A DNA stretch of 39,339 nucleotides from Melioribacteraceae bacterium (GCA_026983795.1 JALSTI010000235.1:1-39339), one strand, 5' to 3'; counted from the stretch's first letter, positions 1-8,135 are shown. Numbers and translations are program-made. The notes: generated by a model from the sequence alone, not told the origin.

Positions 1-1
1 A

Positions 2-241
2 ATTAATTTGGCTGCTACGGTTGCTGAATACGGTAATCCTAATTCTATTACGGATGTTGGTGTGGGAGCACAAATGGCGTACTCGGGAGTGCTTGGCGGC
101 ATTTATAATGTATTGATCAATTTGAAAGATATCGAGGACGAAAAATTCCGCAGTGATATGCGAAATAAATGCAAGGAATTGAAAGAATCGGCTAAAAAAA
201 ATCTTGACGAAGTGCTGAGTTTTATAGAATCAAAATTATAG
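2..241 (+). CDS. Formiminotetrahydrofolate cyclodeaminase (FTCD_C family), C-terminal fragment
   Basis: The 5' part of the gene lies outside the window; the reading frame is open from the first bases. The roughly 79 visible residues carry the C-terminal signature of the cyclodeaminase family: GNPNSITDVGVGAQMA, then a helix ending in NVLINLKDI and a charged tail. The family closes 5-formimino-tetrahydrofolate to 5,10-methenyl-tetrahydrofolate with release of ammonia, the last folate step of histidine degradation. Imidazolonepropionase (hutI) lies about 2 kb away on the other strand, which supports this role. I cannot tell whether it is a stand-alone enzyme (FchA-like) or the end of a bifunctional FTCD protein. 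It converges on the minus-strand operon with only 19 bases between stop codons. Confidence 0.82.
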   Translation: MNLAATVAEYGNPNSITDVGVGAQMAYSGVLGGIYNVLINLKDIEDEKFRSDMRNKCKELKESAKKNLDEVLSFIESKL

Positions 242-260
242 TTAGTAGAATTTTAATTTA

Positions 261-1502
261 TCAGTTATATAAATAATATTTTTTCGATATCTCTTTGAAT
301 TTTTTTACGCCCTTATTTAATAACGGTATTATATCGCTGTAATTCCAATTTACTGATAAAACTTTTCTTATTTTATCCGTTCCCATTGCTTTGTCCATCA
401 TCGACAAGTTATTTTTACTTGCAAGCTTAAAAAGATCATATTGCGGTTGTAATTTATGCAGTTCAGCGGCAATTCTAAATTGAAGAGAAATTAATTCGAC
501 TTTGGAATAATCCGTTATATGTATTTGAACACCTCTCATAAGTTTGCCTTTACCTGTTGCATAATAAGGAACATAATAAATCCTTCTGAATTTCACACCC
601 GTTAAATTTAAATCGTTTAAATCTTTTGATAAATTTACCGCATTTATCCATTCGTTTGCAAACGTTTTGAAAGGAAGTGTATAGCCGACTCCAATGGAAA
701 CCGCATTTCTCAACTCTCCTATTATTCCGGTCATTGCATAATAAAATGCCGTTTGCCAAGTAGGAATATGCGGAGAAGGGGGCACCCAAATTAAACCGGT
801 ATCGCCGAAAATCATTTCCCGTTTCCAACCTTCCATTGGTACAACTTTAAGTTTGCATTTTTCACCGTTATGTAACAGTTCTTCGTTGTTTAGTAATCGT
901 GCCAGTTCGCCGCAAGTTAAACCGTAGATATACGGAATGTTAAACCGGCTTATAAACGATACGAAATTACTATCGACTAAATTTCCTTCTACGATGTTAC
1001 CTCCTAAAGGATTCGGACGGTCGAGAACGACAAATTCTATGTTATTCTCTGCGGCTGCTTCCATTGCCAAACCCATTGTGCTTATAAAAGTATAGGAACG
1101 CGAGCCGATATCTTGAATGTCATAAACAAGTACGTCAATATTTTGCAGCATCCTTTTTGTGGGTTTTCTGTTTTTTCCGTATAACGAGTAAACCGGTAGT
1201 CCTGTTAATGTATCGATATAATTTTTTATCTTGGTTCCGCCTTCAAAATTACCCCGGACGCCGTGTTCGGGACCAAATAAAGCAATAAGGTTTACGTTCT
1301 TATATAAAATGTCTATCGTTGATTTCAATTTACTGTCAACACCGGTGGGATTGGTAATTAATCCCACTTTTTTACCTTTAAGAATATCAAAATTTTCCGC
1401 TTGTAATACTTCTATCCCTAATTTTATTTTAGGTTTTAATTGTGCTTGTAGCAATAGGGAAGTGATAAAAAAGGCAATTGTAATTGCAAATATTTTTTTC
1501 AT
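261..1502 (-). CDS. namZ: Secreted DUF1343 / NamZ-type exo-beta-N-acetylmuramidase
   Basis: The protein has about 413 residues and starts with a clear signal peptide (MKKIFAITIAFF, hydrophobic core, cleavage likely after LLLQAQ). The body matches DUF1343: GIEVL near the mature N terminus, KKVGLITNPTG, LFGPEHG, SLYGKNRKPT, VLVYDIQDIGSRSYT, VLDRPNPLGG, and WVPPSPHIPT. DUF1343 enzymes studied so far (NamZ, GH171) remove terminal N-acetylmuramic acid from peptidoglycan fragments. I chose the internal ATG at 1502, not the longer frame reaching 1550. That ATG overlaps the upstream stop as ATGA, and the signal peptide begins exactly there. It is the last gene of a minus-strand operon with hutI. Its link to histidine degradation is unclear. 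Activity is inferred from the family only. Confidence 0.85.
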   Translation of the reverse strand: MKKIFAITIAFFITSLLLQAQLKPKIKLGIEVLQAENFDILKGKKVGLITNPTGVDSKLKSTIDILYKNVNLIALFGPEHGVRGNFEGGTKIKNYIDTLTGLPVYSLYGKNRKPTKRMLQNIDVLVYDIQDIGSRSYTFISTMGLAMEAAAENNIEFVVLDRPNPLGGNIVEGNLVDSNFVSFISRFNIPYIYGLTCGELARLLNNEELLHNGEKCKLKVVPMEGWKREMIFGDTGLIWVPPSPHIPTWQTAFYYAMTGIIGELRNAVSIGVGYTLPFKTFANEWINAVNLSKDLNDLNLTGVKFRRIYYVPYYATGKGKLMRGVQIHITDYSKVELISLQFRIAAELHKLQPQYDLFKLASKNNLSMMDKAMGTDKIRKVLSVNWNYSDIIPLLNKGVKKFKEISKKYYLYN

Positions 1503-2110
1503 ACAACTTTGTGTTTTATTGTGGAAGTTAAATAATCTGAACTTTTGCATATATCGGAATAAAGCATATCGGCTCTTGTTTTTACTCTTTCCCGGGTATT
1601 TTTATCCAAATATTTTAAATAAATGGTAAGATTAAAAAAACCGATTTCCGAAAGCGATTTTAATAATATGGAAGAAGTTAAAAGCTCGGTTAAGTTACTG
1701 GTTTTTACAAAATCTTTTACTGAGTTTATCAAAGCAAGAACTTCATTGCTGTATTTCAAAAGATCGATATATAATTCGGCAATTTCAGTGTTTAAAAAAT
1801 CTATTTTTTCTTTGGATGTTGAACCGGATTCTTTATTCTTCCCGGTCTCCATTTTGAGATTTTTATAGTGCTCATTAAAAACCGGGGTTAGTTTTTGAAA
1901 TGAGGTTTTAAATTGCTCTAATTGTGGTTTAATTCTGTTAATAACTTTCACTTTTTCGGAATAAGAACCGCCTTCGTCTGCTAAAAAACAAACCATTTCG
2001 CCCAGACTGGCTGAAACGGCGCCTAACAAAGTAGCAATATTGAACGAATGACCTACAACTATACCGTCGGAAATATCGTCAAGAAAATCCTCTAATGTTC
2101 TGTTAAACAT
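1499..2110 (-). CDS. Degenerate cyclodeaminase-like protein (FTCD_C fold)
   Basis: This 203-residue protein follows the cyclodeaminase pattern along its length. It begins TLEDFLDDISDG, then GAVSASLGEMVCFLA, matching the family's N-terminal helices, and has TPVFNEHYK where the family has a DED-AF segment. Its C-terminal part (NLTELLTSSILLKSLSEIGF, then NLTIYLKYL) aligns by eye with the ITDVGVGAQMA...NVLINLKDI region of the intact copy at the window start. The glycine-rich folate loop expected near residue 17 (PGGGS in the family) reads VVGHSFN, and the DVG motif is lost. Catalysis is therefore doubtful. It lies 40 bases after hutI and overlaps namZ by 4 bases, so it is transcribed with both. 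A structural or regulatory paralogue is possible. The fold assignment is by eye. Confidence 0.65.
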   Translation of the reverse strand: MFNRTLEDFLDDISDGIVVGHSFNIATLLGAVSASLGEMVCFLADEGGSYSEKVKVINRIKPQLEQFKTSFQKLTPVFNEHYKNLKMETGKNKESGSTSKEKIDFLNTEIAELYIDLLKYSNEVLALINSVKDFVKTSNLTELLTSSILLKSLSEIGFFNLTIYLKYLDKNTRERVKTRADMLYSDICKSSDYLTSTIKHKVV

Positions 2111-2150
2111 GATTAAATCCCAAACTTAAATAGTATCCTGTTTATATTTT

Positions 2151-3413
2151 CTAATCGAATTTTCGGTTTGCGTTATTTTGAAAAATTACTTTACCGTTTT
2201 TAATGGTTATTGAATTTAGGTTCTTGCCTACGTTATATACAATATCAGAGTATTCAGTAGTATCAAAAATTGAAAAATCCGCTTTTTTACCAATCTCCAA
2301 ACTTCCTACGGATTTTTGCATATTTAAGGCATTAGCCGCATTGAGCGTAACTGCAGTAATAGTTTCTTCAATAGTCATATTCATTTTTATTGCGGCAAGA
2401 CTCATAATTAAATTTAAATTTGAAATATAGGAAGAACCCGGGTTAAAGTCGGTTGCAAGCGCAACAATTGCGTTATTATCTAATAACTTACGCGCCGGGG
2501 CATAAGAGTAATTTAAAAAGAAAGAAACACCCGGTAAAAGAACGCAAACAGTGTCGCTTTTTGCCAAATCCAAAATTTTATTATCCGGTAAAACTTCCAA
2601 ATGGTCAACACTCAAAGCATTATTCTTTAATGCAATGTCGATTCCGCCAATGCTGTTAAACTGATCTGTATGAAGTCGTAATTTCAGTCCGTTCTTTTTA
2701 GCGTTTTCAAATATTCGGTTTACTTCGCCGGCGCTGAATGCAGTAGATTCGCAAAAAGCATCGCAAAATTCAGCTAAATTATTTTTCGCGATATAAGGAA
2801 TTAATTCGTCGTTTATGATTTTCAAATATTTGCTATGATCGTTTTTATATTCCGGGGGAAAAGTATGAGCTCCTAAAAAGGTTGCTTTTATATCGATAGG
2901 ATAAATTTTGTTTAATTCCGATATTACTTGAAGTAATTTAATTTCGTCGTAGTAACTTAAACCGTAACCGCTTTTAATTTCTAATGTTGTTATACCTTGT
3001 GATATAAAATAATCGATACGCGGTTTAATTACTCTGATTAAATCATCAAAAGTTGCCTTTCTAACGGCTTCCACAGTTGAATTTATACCTCCGCCGGACT
3101 CGGCAATTTCTTCGTAAGATTTGCCTTGTAATCTTAATCTGAATTCTTCTGCCCTTGAGCCCGTAAATGCCGTATGTGTATGGCATTCTACTAAGCCGGG
3201 TAATACCACTTTATCTTTAACGTTAATTATATTATCAAATTTATATTTTTCGATCTTATCGTTTGCAATAAAATCTACAATTAGATCATTTTCTATTATA
3301 ATCGAATGCCCGGTTAGTACATCCAAGTTATTTGCTTTATGCCCGCGTTTAACGTTGGCGCCGTTTGAGTTAACGGTTACAATTTGAGCAGGATTGGCAA
3401 TTAATTGTTGCAT
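2151..3413 (-). CDS. hutI: Imidazolonepropionase
   Basis: The 420-residue protein has the full HutI signature of the amidohydrolase superfamily. It has the metal-site motif ECHTHTAF, followed by GSRAEEFRLRLQGKSYEEIA and a GGGI loop. Then come TLEIKSGYGL, FLGAHTFPPEY with its metal-binding histidine, LRLHTDQFN, SVDHLEVL, and ALATDFNPGS with the catalytic aspartate. HutI hydrolyses 4-imidazolone-5-propanoate to N-formimino-L-glutamate in the cytoplasm, the third step of histidine degradation. Its length matches the family. It heads a minus-strand operon with the cyclodeaminase-like gene and namZ, and a plus-strand cyclodeaminase gene is nearby. hutH and hutU are not in this window. The ATG at 3413 begins directly before the expected N-terminal strand. 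The upstream gap holds a perfect inverted repeat that could be its operator. Confidence 0.95.
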   Translation of the reverse strand: MQQLIANPAQIVTVNSNGANVKRGHKANNLDVLTGHSIIIENDLIVDFIANDKIEKYKFDNIINVKDKVVLPGLVECHTHTAFTGSRAEEFRLRLQGKSYEEIAESGGGINSTVEAVRKATFDDLIRVIKPRIDYFISQGITTLEIKSGYGLSYYDEIKLLQVISELNKIYPIDIKATFLGAHTFPPEYKNDHSKYLKIINDELIPYIAKNNLAEFCDAFCESTAFSAGEVNRIFENAKKNGLKLRLHTDQFNSIGGIDIALKNNALSVDHLEVLPDNKILDLAKSDTVCVLLPGVSFFLNYSYAPARKLLDNNAIVALATDFNPGSSYISNLNLIMSLAAIKMNMTIEETITAVTLNAANALNMQKSVGSLEIGKKADFSIFDTTEYSDIVYNVGKNLNSITIKNGKVIFQNNANRKFD

Positions 3414-3465
3414 TAAATAACCTTGAATTTTTTCATAATAAAATTAGATAAAAAACAAGTAATAT

Positions 3466-3482
3466 GTTTAGGGCGCCTAAAC
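3466..3482. promoter_or_regulatory. Perfect 7-bp inverted repeat (candidate operator)
   Basis: The sequence GTTTAGG-GCG-CCTAAAC has two perfect seven-base arms around a three-base centre. It lies in the gap between the divergent genes hutI and glgA, 53 bases upstream of the hutI start. The GC-rich core stands out in a very AT-rich gap. It could be a repressor site for the hut operon, or a short hairpin. No regulator gene is visible nearby, so function is inference. Confidence 0.45.
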
Positions 3483-3514
3483 TAAACCGTTTTAATTGTT
3501 CCATAATAAAAATT

Positions 3515-3546
3515 TTTGTTAAAGTTTAAGCATTTTTGTAAATTTG
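3515..3546 (+). promoter_or_regulatory. Predicted promoter of glgA
   Basis: TTTG at 3515-3518 is followed after 20 bases by TAAATTTG at 3539-3546. This is an exact match to the Bacteroidetes primary-sigma consensus (TTTG, about 20 bases, TAnnTTTG). The same bases also read as a sigma70-like pair: TTGTTA at 3516, a 17-base spacer, then TAAATT at 3539. Transcription would start about 25 bases before the glgA ATG, giving a short leader. Confidence 0.6.
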
Positions 3547-3575
3547 CAACTTAAAAAAACAAAAAATAGGCAATC

Positions 3576-5069
3576 ATGGCTGCTCCAAGAAAACTTAAAA
3601 TATTATTTGTTACTTCGGAAGTTATTCCATTCGTTAAAACAGGCGGTTTAGCCGATGTTTCATCCGCTTTAACACAAAAGTTGCAAGAACTGGGTCATCA
3701 TGTTAGAATTTTAATGCCGAAATACGGTGCGATTGACGAAAGAAGATTTAAAATTCATGAGGTGGTTAGACTAAAAGACTTATCCACAAAAGTTGGAAAA
3801 AATGAAGTTATTTTTTCCATCCGGTCTTCGTTTCTTGTAGGCGCAAAGGAAAGAGTACAGTTGTATTTATTAGACAATAAGCATTATTTTGGCGTTCGTC
3901 GCAGTTTATATTCCGATCCGATTACAGGTAAAGAATTTCCGGATAATGACGAGAGATTTATTTTACTGGCAAAATCCGTATTCGAGTTAATTAAAAAATT
4001 AGGTTGGATTCCCGATATAATTCACTGCAACGATTGGCAGGGAGGTTTGATTCCCGCTTATCTGAAAACTATTTATAAAGACGATCCGATGTTTCAGAAT
4101 ATTAAATGTGTTTTTACTATTCACAATTTATCATACAGAGGCGAATTCCCCAAATCTTCCTTTGTTAAAACGGAACTGCCGGTTGAGTTTAATTCTCCAA
4201 AAGGCATTTTATTGGGGAATAAAATCAGTTTCTTAAGAAGCGGATTAACTTTTGCCGATGCAATTACAACCGTAAGCGAGACGTATGCAAAAGAGATCAG
4301 TACGATGAAAGAATATGGAAACGGAATGTTGGATGTACTTAAAAAAAGAAAGAAAGATTTGTACGGTATAATTAACGGTATCGATATAAAATTGTGGAAT
4401 CCGGAAGTAGATAAACAAATTCCCAAAAAATATTCCGTAAAAAATATAAGCGACAAGAAAATTAATAAACAAGCCTTAGCCGAAAAATTCGGTTTGGAAT
4501 ATAAAGAAGACGTTCCGGTAATTGGAATGATATCACGGTTATACGATAGCAAAGGTCTCGATTTGATTCAAAAAGCTTTTAAGGATTTAATGAAACTCGA
4601 TGCTTATTTTATTCTGCTAGGTACCGGCGACAGAAAATATCATAAATTTTTTGAAACCGCTTTAATGAAATATCCTACGAAATTTTCTTGCTATCTCGGT
4701 TTCGACGACGGTTTGGCGCATTTAATTGAAGCCGGAAGCGATATGCTGTTAATGCCTTCCAAGTTTGAACCTTGCGGACTTAATCAAATGTATAGCTTGG
4801 TATATGGAACCGTTCCTATTGTGCGCGAGACCGGAGGTTTGGCCGATACTGTTGTTAAATTTAATGAAAAAGACGGTACCGGAAACGGGTTCTCTTTTAA
4901 AAAGTATAACGAAGCTTCTTTAATTAAGGAAATATCCAGAGCTATAAAAGTATATAAGAACGATAAAAAAGCTTGGCTTAAGTTGATGAAAACCGGAATG
5001 AAATCTAATTTTAATTGGCTATCTTCTGCTAAGAAATATATTGAAATTTATAAAAAAATAATTGGTTAG
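3576..5069 (+). CDS. glgA: Glycogen synthase (ADP-glucose type, GT5)
   Basis: The 497-residue protein is the usual length for bacterial GlgA. The N-terminal Rossmann domain holds FVTSEVIPFVKTGGLADVSS, with the sugar-nucleotide-binding KTGGL at residues 21-25. Then come HCNDWQGGLIP, FTIHNLSYRG and GIINGIDIKLWNP. The C-terminal domain has VIGMISRLYDSKGLDL and the KFEPCGLNQMYSLVYG motif with RETGGLADTV, which contains the catalytic and ADP-binding residues. It transfers glucose from ADP-glucose to a growing alpha-1,4-glucan in the cytoplasm. No other glycogen gene is in the window. It is the first gene after a predicted promoter and is followed at 5 bases by a HAD phosphatase gene. Confidence 0.95.
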   Translation: MAAPRKLKILFVTSEVIPFVKTGGLADVSSALTQKLQELGHHVRILMPKYGAIDERRFKIHEVVRLKDLSTKVGKNEVIFSIRSSFLVGAKERVQLYLLDNKHYFGVRRSLYSDPITGKEFPDNDERFILLAKSVFELIKKLGWIPDIIHCNDWQGGLIPAYLKTIYKDDPMFQNIKCVFTIHNLSYRGEFPKSSFVKTELPVEFNSPKGILLGNKISFLRSGLTFADAITTVSETYAKEISTMKEYGNGMLDVLKKRKKDLYGIINGIDIKLWNPEVDKQIPKKYSVKNISDKKINKQALAEKFGLEYKEDVPVIGMISRLYDSKGLDLIQKAFKDLMKLDAYFILLGTGDRKYHKFFETALMKYPTKFSCYLGFDDGLAHLIEAGSDMLLMPSKFEPCGLNQMYSLVYGTVPIVRETGGLADTVVKFNEKDGTGNGFSFKKYNEASLIKEISRAIKVYKNDKKAWLKLMKTGMKSNFNWLSSAKKYIEIYKKIIG

Positions 5070-5074
5070 GTTAG

Positions 5075-5656
5075 TTGGGTAATTGTAAGGCTGTTTTTCT
5101 TGATAGGGATGGTACAATTAATTTTGATCCGGGCTATTTGGGCGATCCGAATAAGGTTAGGTTATTGCCCGGCGTTGATACGGGAATTAAATTTTTACGT
5201 AATGATTTAAATTTTAAGATTATAGTTGTCTCAAATCAATCGGGAATTACAAGAGGTCTAATTTCCGAAGCCGATGTTAAATCGGTTAATTCCAGAATTA
5301 ATGAATTATTAGCCGAAAAAAATACTCGTATTGATGCATTTTATTTTTGCCCTTATCATCCCGAGTTCGATCCGCCGGAAAAAGTAAAGTGCAGAAAACC
5401 CTCGCCGGAAATGATTTTTACTGCTGCTGAAGATTTTGAAATCGATTTAACTCAATCTTACTTGGTCGGAGATGCATTAAGCGATATTGAGGCGGGAAAT
5501 AAAGCAGGTGTTAAAACTATTCTTCTAAATAACGAAAGAAAATACGATAAAATAAATATATTGCATCTCGGTAAAAAAACTCCCAATTTTGTAGCCACTA
5601 ATTTTTCGGATGCATGTACATTTATTAAAAACGACTTGTTAGGAAATATAAATTGA
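5075..5656 (+). CDS. HAD phosphatase, GmhB / histidinol-phosphatase-like
   Basis: This 193-residue HAD (HAD-IIIA) protein begins FLDRDGTIN, with the nucleophile and acid aspartates. It continues with VVSNQSGITRG, CRKPSPEM and the metal-site motif LVGDALSDIEAG. The order and length match D-glycero-D-manno-heptose-1,7-bisphosphate 7-phosphatase (GmhB) and the phosphatase part of HisB. The zinc loop reads CPYHPEFDPPEKVKCRKP. It keeps the first Cys, the His and the last Cys, but the usual C-x-C near the end is K-C with a Val before it, so one of four zinc ligands appears to be missing. The start is a TTG 5 bases after glgA; no closer ATG exists. The downstream start overlaps its stop as TTGA. Substrate not determined. 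Confidence 0.8.
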   Translation: MGNCKAVFLDRDGTINFDPGYLGDPNKVRLLPGVDTGIKFLRNDLNFKIIVVSNQSGITRGLISEADVKSVNSRINELLAEKNTRIDAFYFCPYHPEFDPPEKVKCRKPSPEMIFTAAEDFEIDLTQSYLVGDALSDIEAGNKAGVKTILLNNERKYDKINILHLGKKTPNFVATNFSDACTFIKNDLLGNIN

Positions 5657-6855
5657 AAATAAAAATTATTTTAAGCTTTTTTATTGTTTTAGGTTTGACT
5701 TTCGGATTATTAACGGGGTGTAATGACGAGCCGACTTCCTTGGGTTCTAATTTACTTAAAGACTCCGATTTAATTAACCTCAGGGTTATTGACAGCGATA
5801 CCACTTCCGGTTTCGTACAAAAATATTCTACCTTTAGAGATTCTATTTTAACAGGTTCTTCCACAAGAATTTTGTTGGGCAAAATCGGTAATCTCGAGTC
5901 AAAAGTATTAATTAAATTTTTCATTCCGGTGCTCGATTCGATTGCCACCGCAGTTAAAAATAACGAAGTGAACGTTGTTGATAGTTGGATTGAACTAACG
6001 CCGAATTATTCAATCGGCGATACCTCGGTTCCTTTAAGGTTTACGGCACACGTAATAAATTCCAAATGGAGTTCTAACAAATTTAACTCCGATAGCTTGG
6101 CTGATTTGGATTATGATCAAACCGATGTTACTAACGGGTTTTACGATACCGATTCTACAATTAGTTTTCATATTAGTACAACCGTGGCAATGGATTGGTT
6201 AAAAAGAAGAGTTGATTCAAACCTTAACGATGACAACGGACTCCTTTTAATTCCAACATCCGATAATATAGTTTTAGGTTTCCAGGCAATTACACAATTT
6301 CCACAATCTGTATATCCTACTCTAAAAATTGTAGTAGAAAAAGTAGGTTCATTCACCGATACTTTAAGCGCAACACCTACACGTGATATTCATATTGTAT
6401 CGGGTGAAACTCCGGTAAATACAGGTCAATCAATTATACTTGAAGACGGAATTGCAAACCGTGCCAAAGTGTGGATAGATTTTTCTTCAATTCCAAAATT
6501 TAGTATTATAAATAAAGCAACATTAACATTTAAAATTGATAAAGATAATTCGTTGGAAGGCTCCGTTAAAAGCGATACTTTAAATTTATTTTTTTATAAC
6601 GATTCGGCTTCAAATAAAATTGCTCCTACCAATGAAATTGGCAAAGTTAATTTAATAAGGAATAATACAGACGGAACATACTCGGGCGATATATCCGGAT
6701 TTGTTCAGCGCTGGGTTGACGGAAGAAAAAACCAAGGATTCAGATTGAATTTATCGGACGAAAACAGGGCGCTTTCCAAAGTTGCACTTTTCGATAACCG
6801 CGCACCCAAAGAAAAACAACCCCATCTTTTAATTTATATTACTGAGAGGAATTAA
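5653..6855 (+). CDS. Putative outer-envelope lipoprotein with two DNRLRE-like beta domains
   Basis: The 400-residue protein starts at a TTG that overlaps the preceding stop (TTGA). It has a lipoprotein signal peptide (MKIKIILSFFIVLGLTFGLL) ending in the lipobox LTGC. The mature region, CNDEPTSLGSNLL, is typical of Bacteroidetes surface lipoproteins. Two halves each look like DNRLRE-type beta-sandwich units. The first runs from about residue 60 to a conserved DWLKR segment, then GLLLIP and PTLKIVVE. The second begins near residue 255 and ends GFVQRWVDGRKNQGFRL, FDNRAP and PHLLIYITE. A resemblance of the N terminus to DUF4270 lipoproteins was considered. It sits directly before an outer-membrane barrel gene, so a surface or barrel-associated role is likely. 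Function unknown. Confidence 0.65.
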   Translation: MKIKIILSFFIVLGLTFGLLTGCNDEPTSLGSNLLKDSDLINLRVIDSDTTSGFVQKYSTFRDSILTGSSTRILLGKIGNLESKVLIKFFIPVLDSIATAVKNNEVNVVDSWIELTPNYSIGDTSVPLRFTAHVINSKWSSNKFNSDSLADLDYDQTDVTNGFYDTDSTISFHISTTVAMDWLKRRVDSNLNDDNGLLLIPTSDNIVLGFQAITQFPQSVYPTLKIVVEKVGSFTDTLSATPTRDIHIVSGETPVNTGQSIILEDGIANRAKVWIDFSSIPKFSIINKATLTFKIDKDNSLEGSVKSDTLNLFFYNDSASNKIAPTNEIGKVNLIRNNTDGTYSGDISGFVQRWVDGRKNQGFRLNLSDENRALSKVALFDNRAPKEKQPHLLIYITERN

Positions 6856-6859
6856 ACTT

Positions 6860-8110
6860 TTGAATAAAAAAAATCTAAATATTTGGTTTTGGTTGTTTTT
6901 ATTTCAAACCGTTAGTTTTGCATCCGGAGGCTCGCTCTATACGCGCTATGGCGTTGGCGATGTATTTCATTATTTTACCGCTAGAAATATGAGTCTTGGA
7001 GGCGGCGGATACTCATTGTTGGCAACTCCGGATAATTTTAGTCCTATCAACCCGGCTAGTTGGTCTTCAATTAAATTTACACAATTTAATATCGGAATAA
7101 TATACGACGGAATGAAACTATCTAATAATACTGAAAATGTTTTTTATTCCACCACTAAATTCAGCGGTTTTAATTTGGGATTTCCGTTGGACAAAGATTT
7201 GGGATTATCTATGGTTATGGGTTTAATGCCTGTTTCTAATGTTGAATATGAAGTGGATAATGTTTTGGCAAATCAAATTGTGGGCTCTCCCAAATTTTCT
7301 TATGTAGGCGACGGAAGTATTAATAAAGTATACCTGGGATTTTCATATAAATTACCATACGATTTTAGAATAGGCGGAACTTTTGAGTATTACACGGGAG
7401 ATATTACATATTCTTCTACTATGACTTTTGATAATACTTCCACATTTTCAAACGCTACTTTTAAAAAAGAATTAAGTTACCGCGGGATTGGCTCGACCGT
7501 TGGATTAATTTCAGGAGATATTTCGAAACTGTTTGACAATTCGATAATTTCAAATTGGAGGTTAGGACTAACTTTTGTAATTTCCCCGAATTTAAATACC
7601 GATTCAACAGAAACTTCAATTACTAAAATTGGCTCAAACACAACTCAATCCGCTTTGGTTTCCACAAATTTGCCTGTAAAAATAGGAATAGGAACCAGTT
7701 TTATTTTGAATAAGAATTACTTAATTTTAGTAGATTATATTTTTCAACCATGGTCGAAGTTTACTTTTAACAATGTTGCAGACAATAACTTACGGAATTT
7801 AACAAGATTTAGTCTCGGATTTGAATATAAAAATTCCGGGGCAAGCAGAACCGGCTTTTGGGAACAGATTAAATTTCGTGGTGGTTTAAGCTATGAACAG
7901 ACTCAATACCGGATTTTGGGAGAAGATATAAACGAATACGGGATTTACGGCGGCTTCTCAATACCAATAGGACCTTTAAGCAATTTGGATGTAGGCATTT
8001 CCTACGGTGTAAGAGGCACAAAAAATTTGAATTTGATACAAGAAAATTTTATTAAGACCAGCGTTTCTATAAGTTTCGGAGAGCTCTGGTTTATTAGACG
8101 AGAACGATAA
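6860..8110 (+). CDS. Outer-membrane beta-barrel protein, function unknown
   Basis: The 416-residue protein has an N-terminal signal peptide (hydrophobic stretch NIWFWLFLFQTVSFA) followed by SLYTRYGVGD, an N-terminal motif I associate with Bacteroidetes outer-membrane barrels. Alternating aromatic and glycine-rich strands follow (GFNLGFPLD, SYKLPYDFRIGGTFEYYTG, KIGIGTSF, RFSLGFEYKN, KFRGGLSYEQTQY, GIYGGFSIPIG, LDVGISYGVRG). It ends in a strand running into FGELWFIRRER. The end of the barrel and the lack of enzymatic motifs suggest a porin or transport barrel related in style to OmpP1/FadL or PorV-type proteins. The start is a TTG 4 bases after the lipoprotein gene, so the two are surely co-transcribed and may form a pair at the outer membrane. 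Confidence 0.65.
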   Translation: MNKKNLNIWFWLFLFQTVSFASGGSLYTRYGVGDVFHYFTARNMSLGGGGYSLLATPDNFSPINPASWSSIKFTQFNIGIIYDGMKLSNNTENVFYSTTKFSGFNLGFPLDKDLGLSMVMGLMPVSNVEYEVDNVLANQIVGSPKFSYVGDGSINKVYLGFSYKLPYDFRIGGTFEYYTGDITYSSTMTFDNTSTFSNATFKKELSYRGIGSTVGLISGDISKLFDNSIISNWRLGLTFVISPNLNTDSTETSITKIGSNTTQSALVSTNLPVKIGIGTSFILNKNYLILVDYIFQPWSKFTFNNVADNNLRNLTRFSLGFEYKNSGASRTGFWEQIKFRGGLSYEQTQYRILGEDINEYGIYGGFSIPIGPLSNLDVGISYGVRGTKNLNLIQENFIKTSVSISFGELWFIRRER

Positions 8111-8120
8111 TCTAAACAAT

Positions 8121-8127
8121 AAAGGAG
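8121..8127 (+). promoter_or_regulatory. Ribosome binding site deciding a TTG start
   Basis: AAAGGAG lies eight bases before the TTG at 8136. It is one of the few strong Shine-Dalgarno matches in the window and supports the TTG as the true start of the TPR gene. Confidence 0.7.
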
Positions 8128-8135
8128 TTATAAAA

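Noticed and set aside
550-828. Open frame of 92 codons on the minus strand
   Set aside because: It lies wholly inside namZ in another frame and has no domain or codon signal of its own.
1503-1550. Longer N terminus for NamZ
   Set aside because: The extra 16 residues precede a textbook signal peptide that starts at the ATG overlapping the upstream stop.
1231-1629. Open frame of 132 codons on the plus strand
   Set aside because: It is antisense to namZ and the cyclodeaminase-like gene and its protein resembles nothing.
4121-4552. Open frame of 143 codons antisense to glgA
   Set aside because: It is a reverse-frame shadow of a conserved gene.
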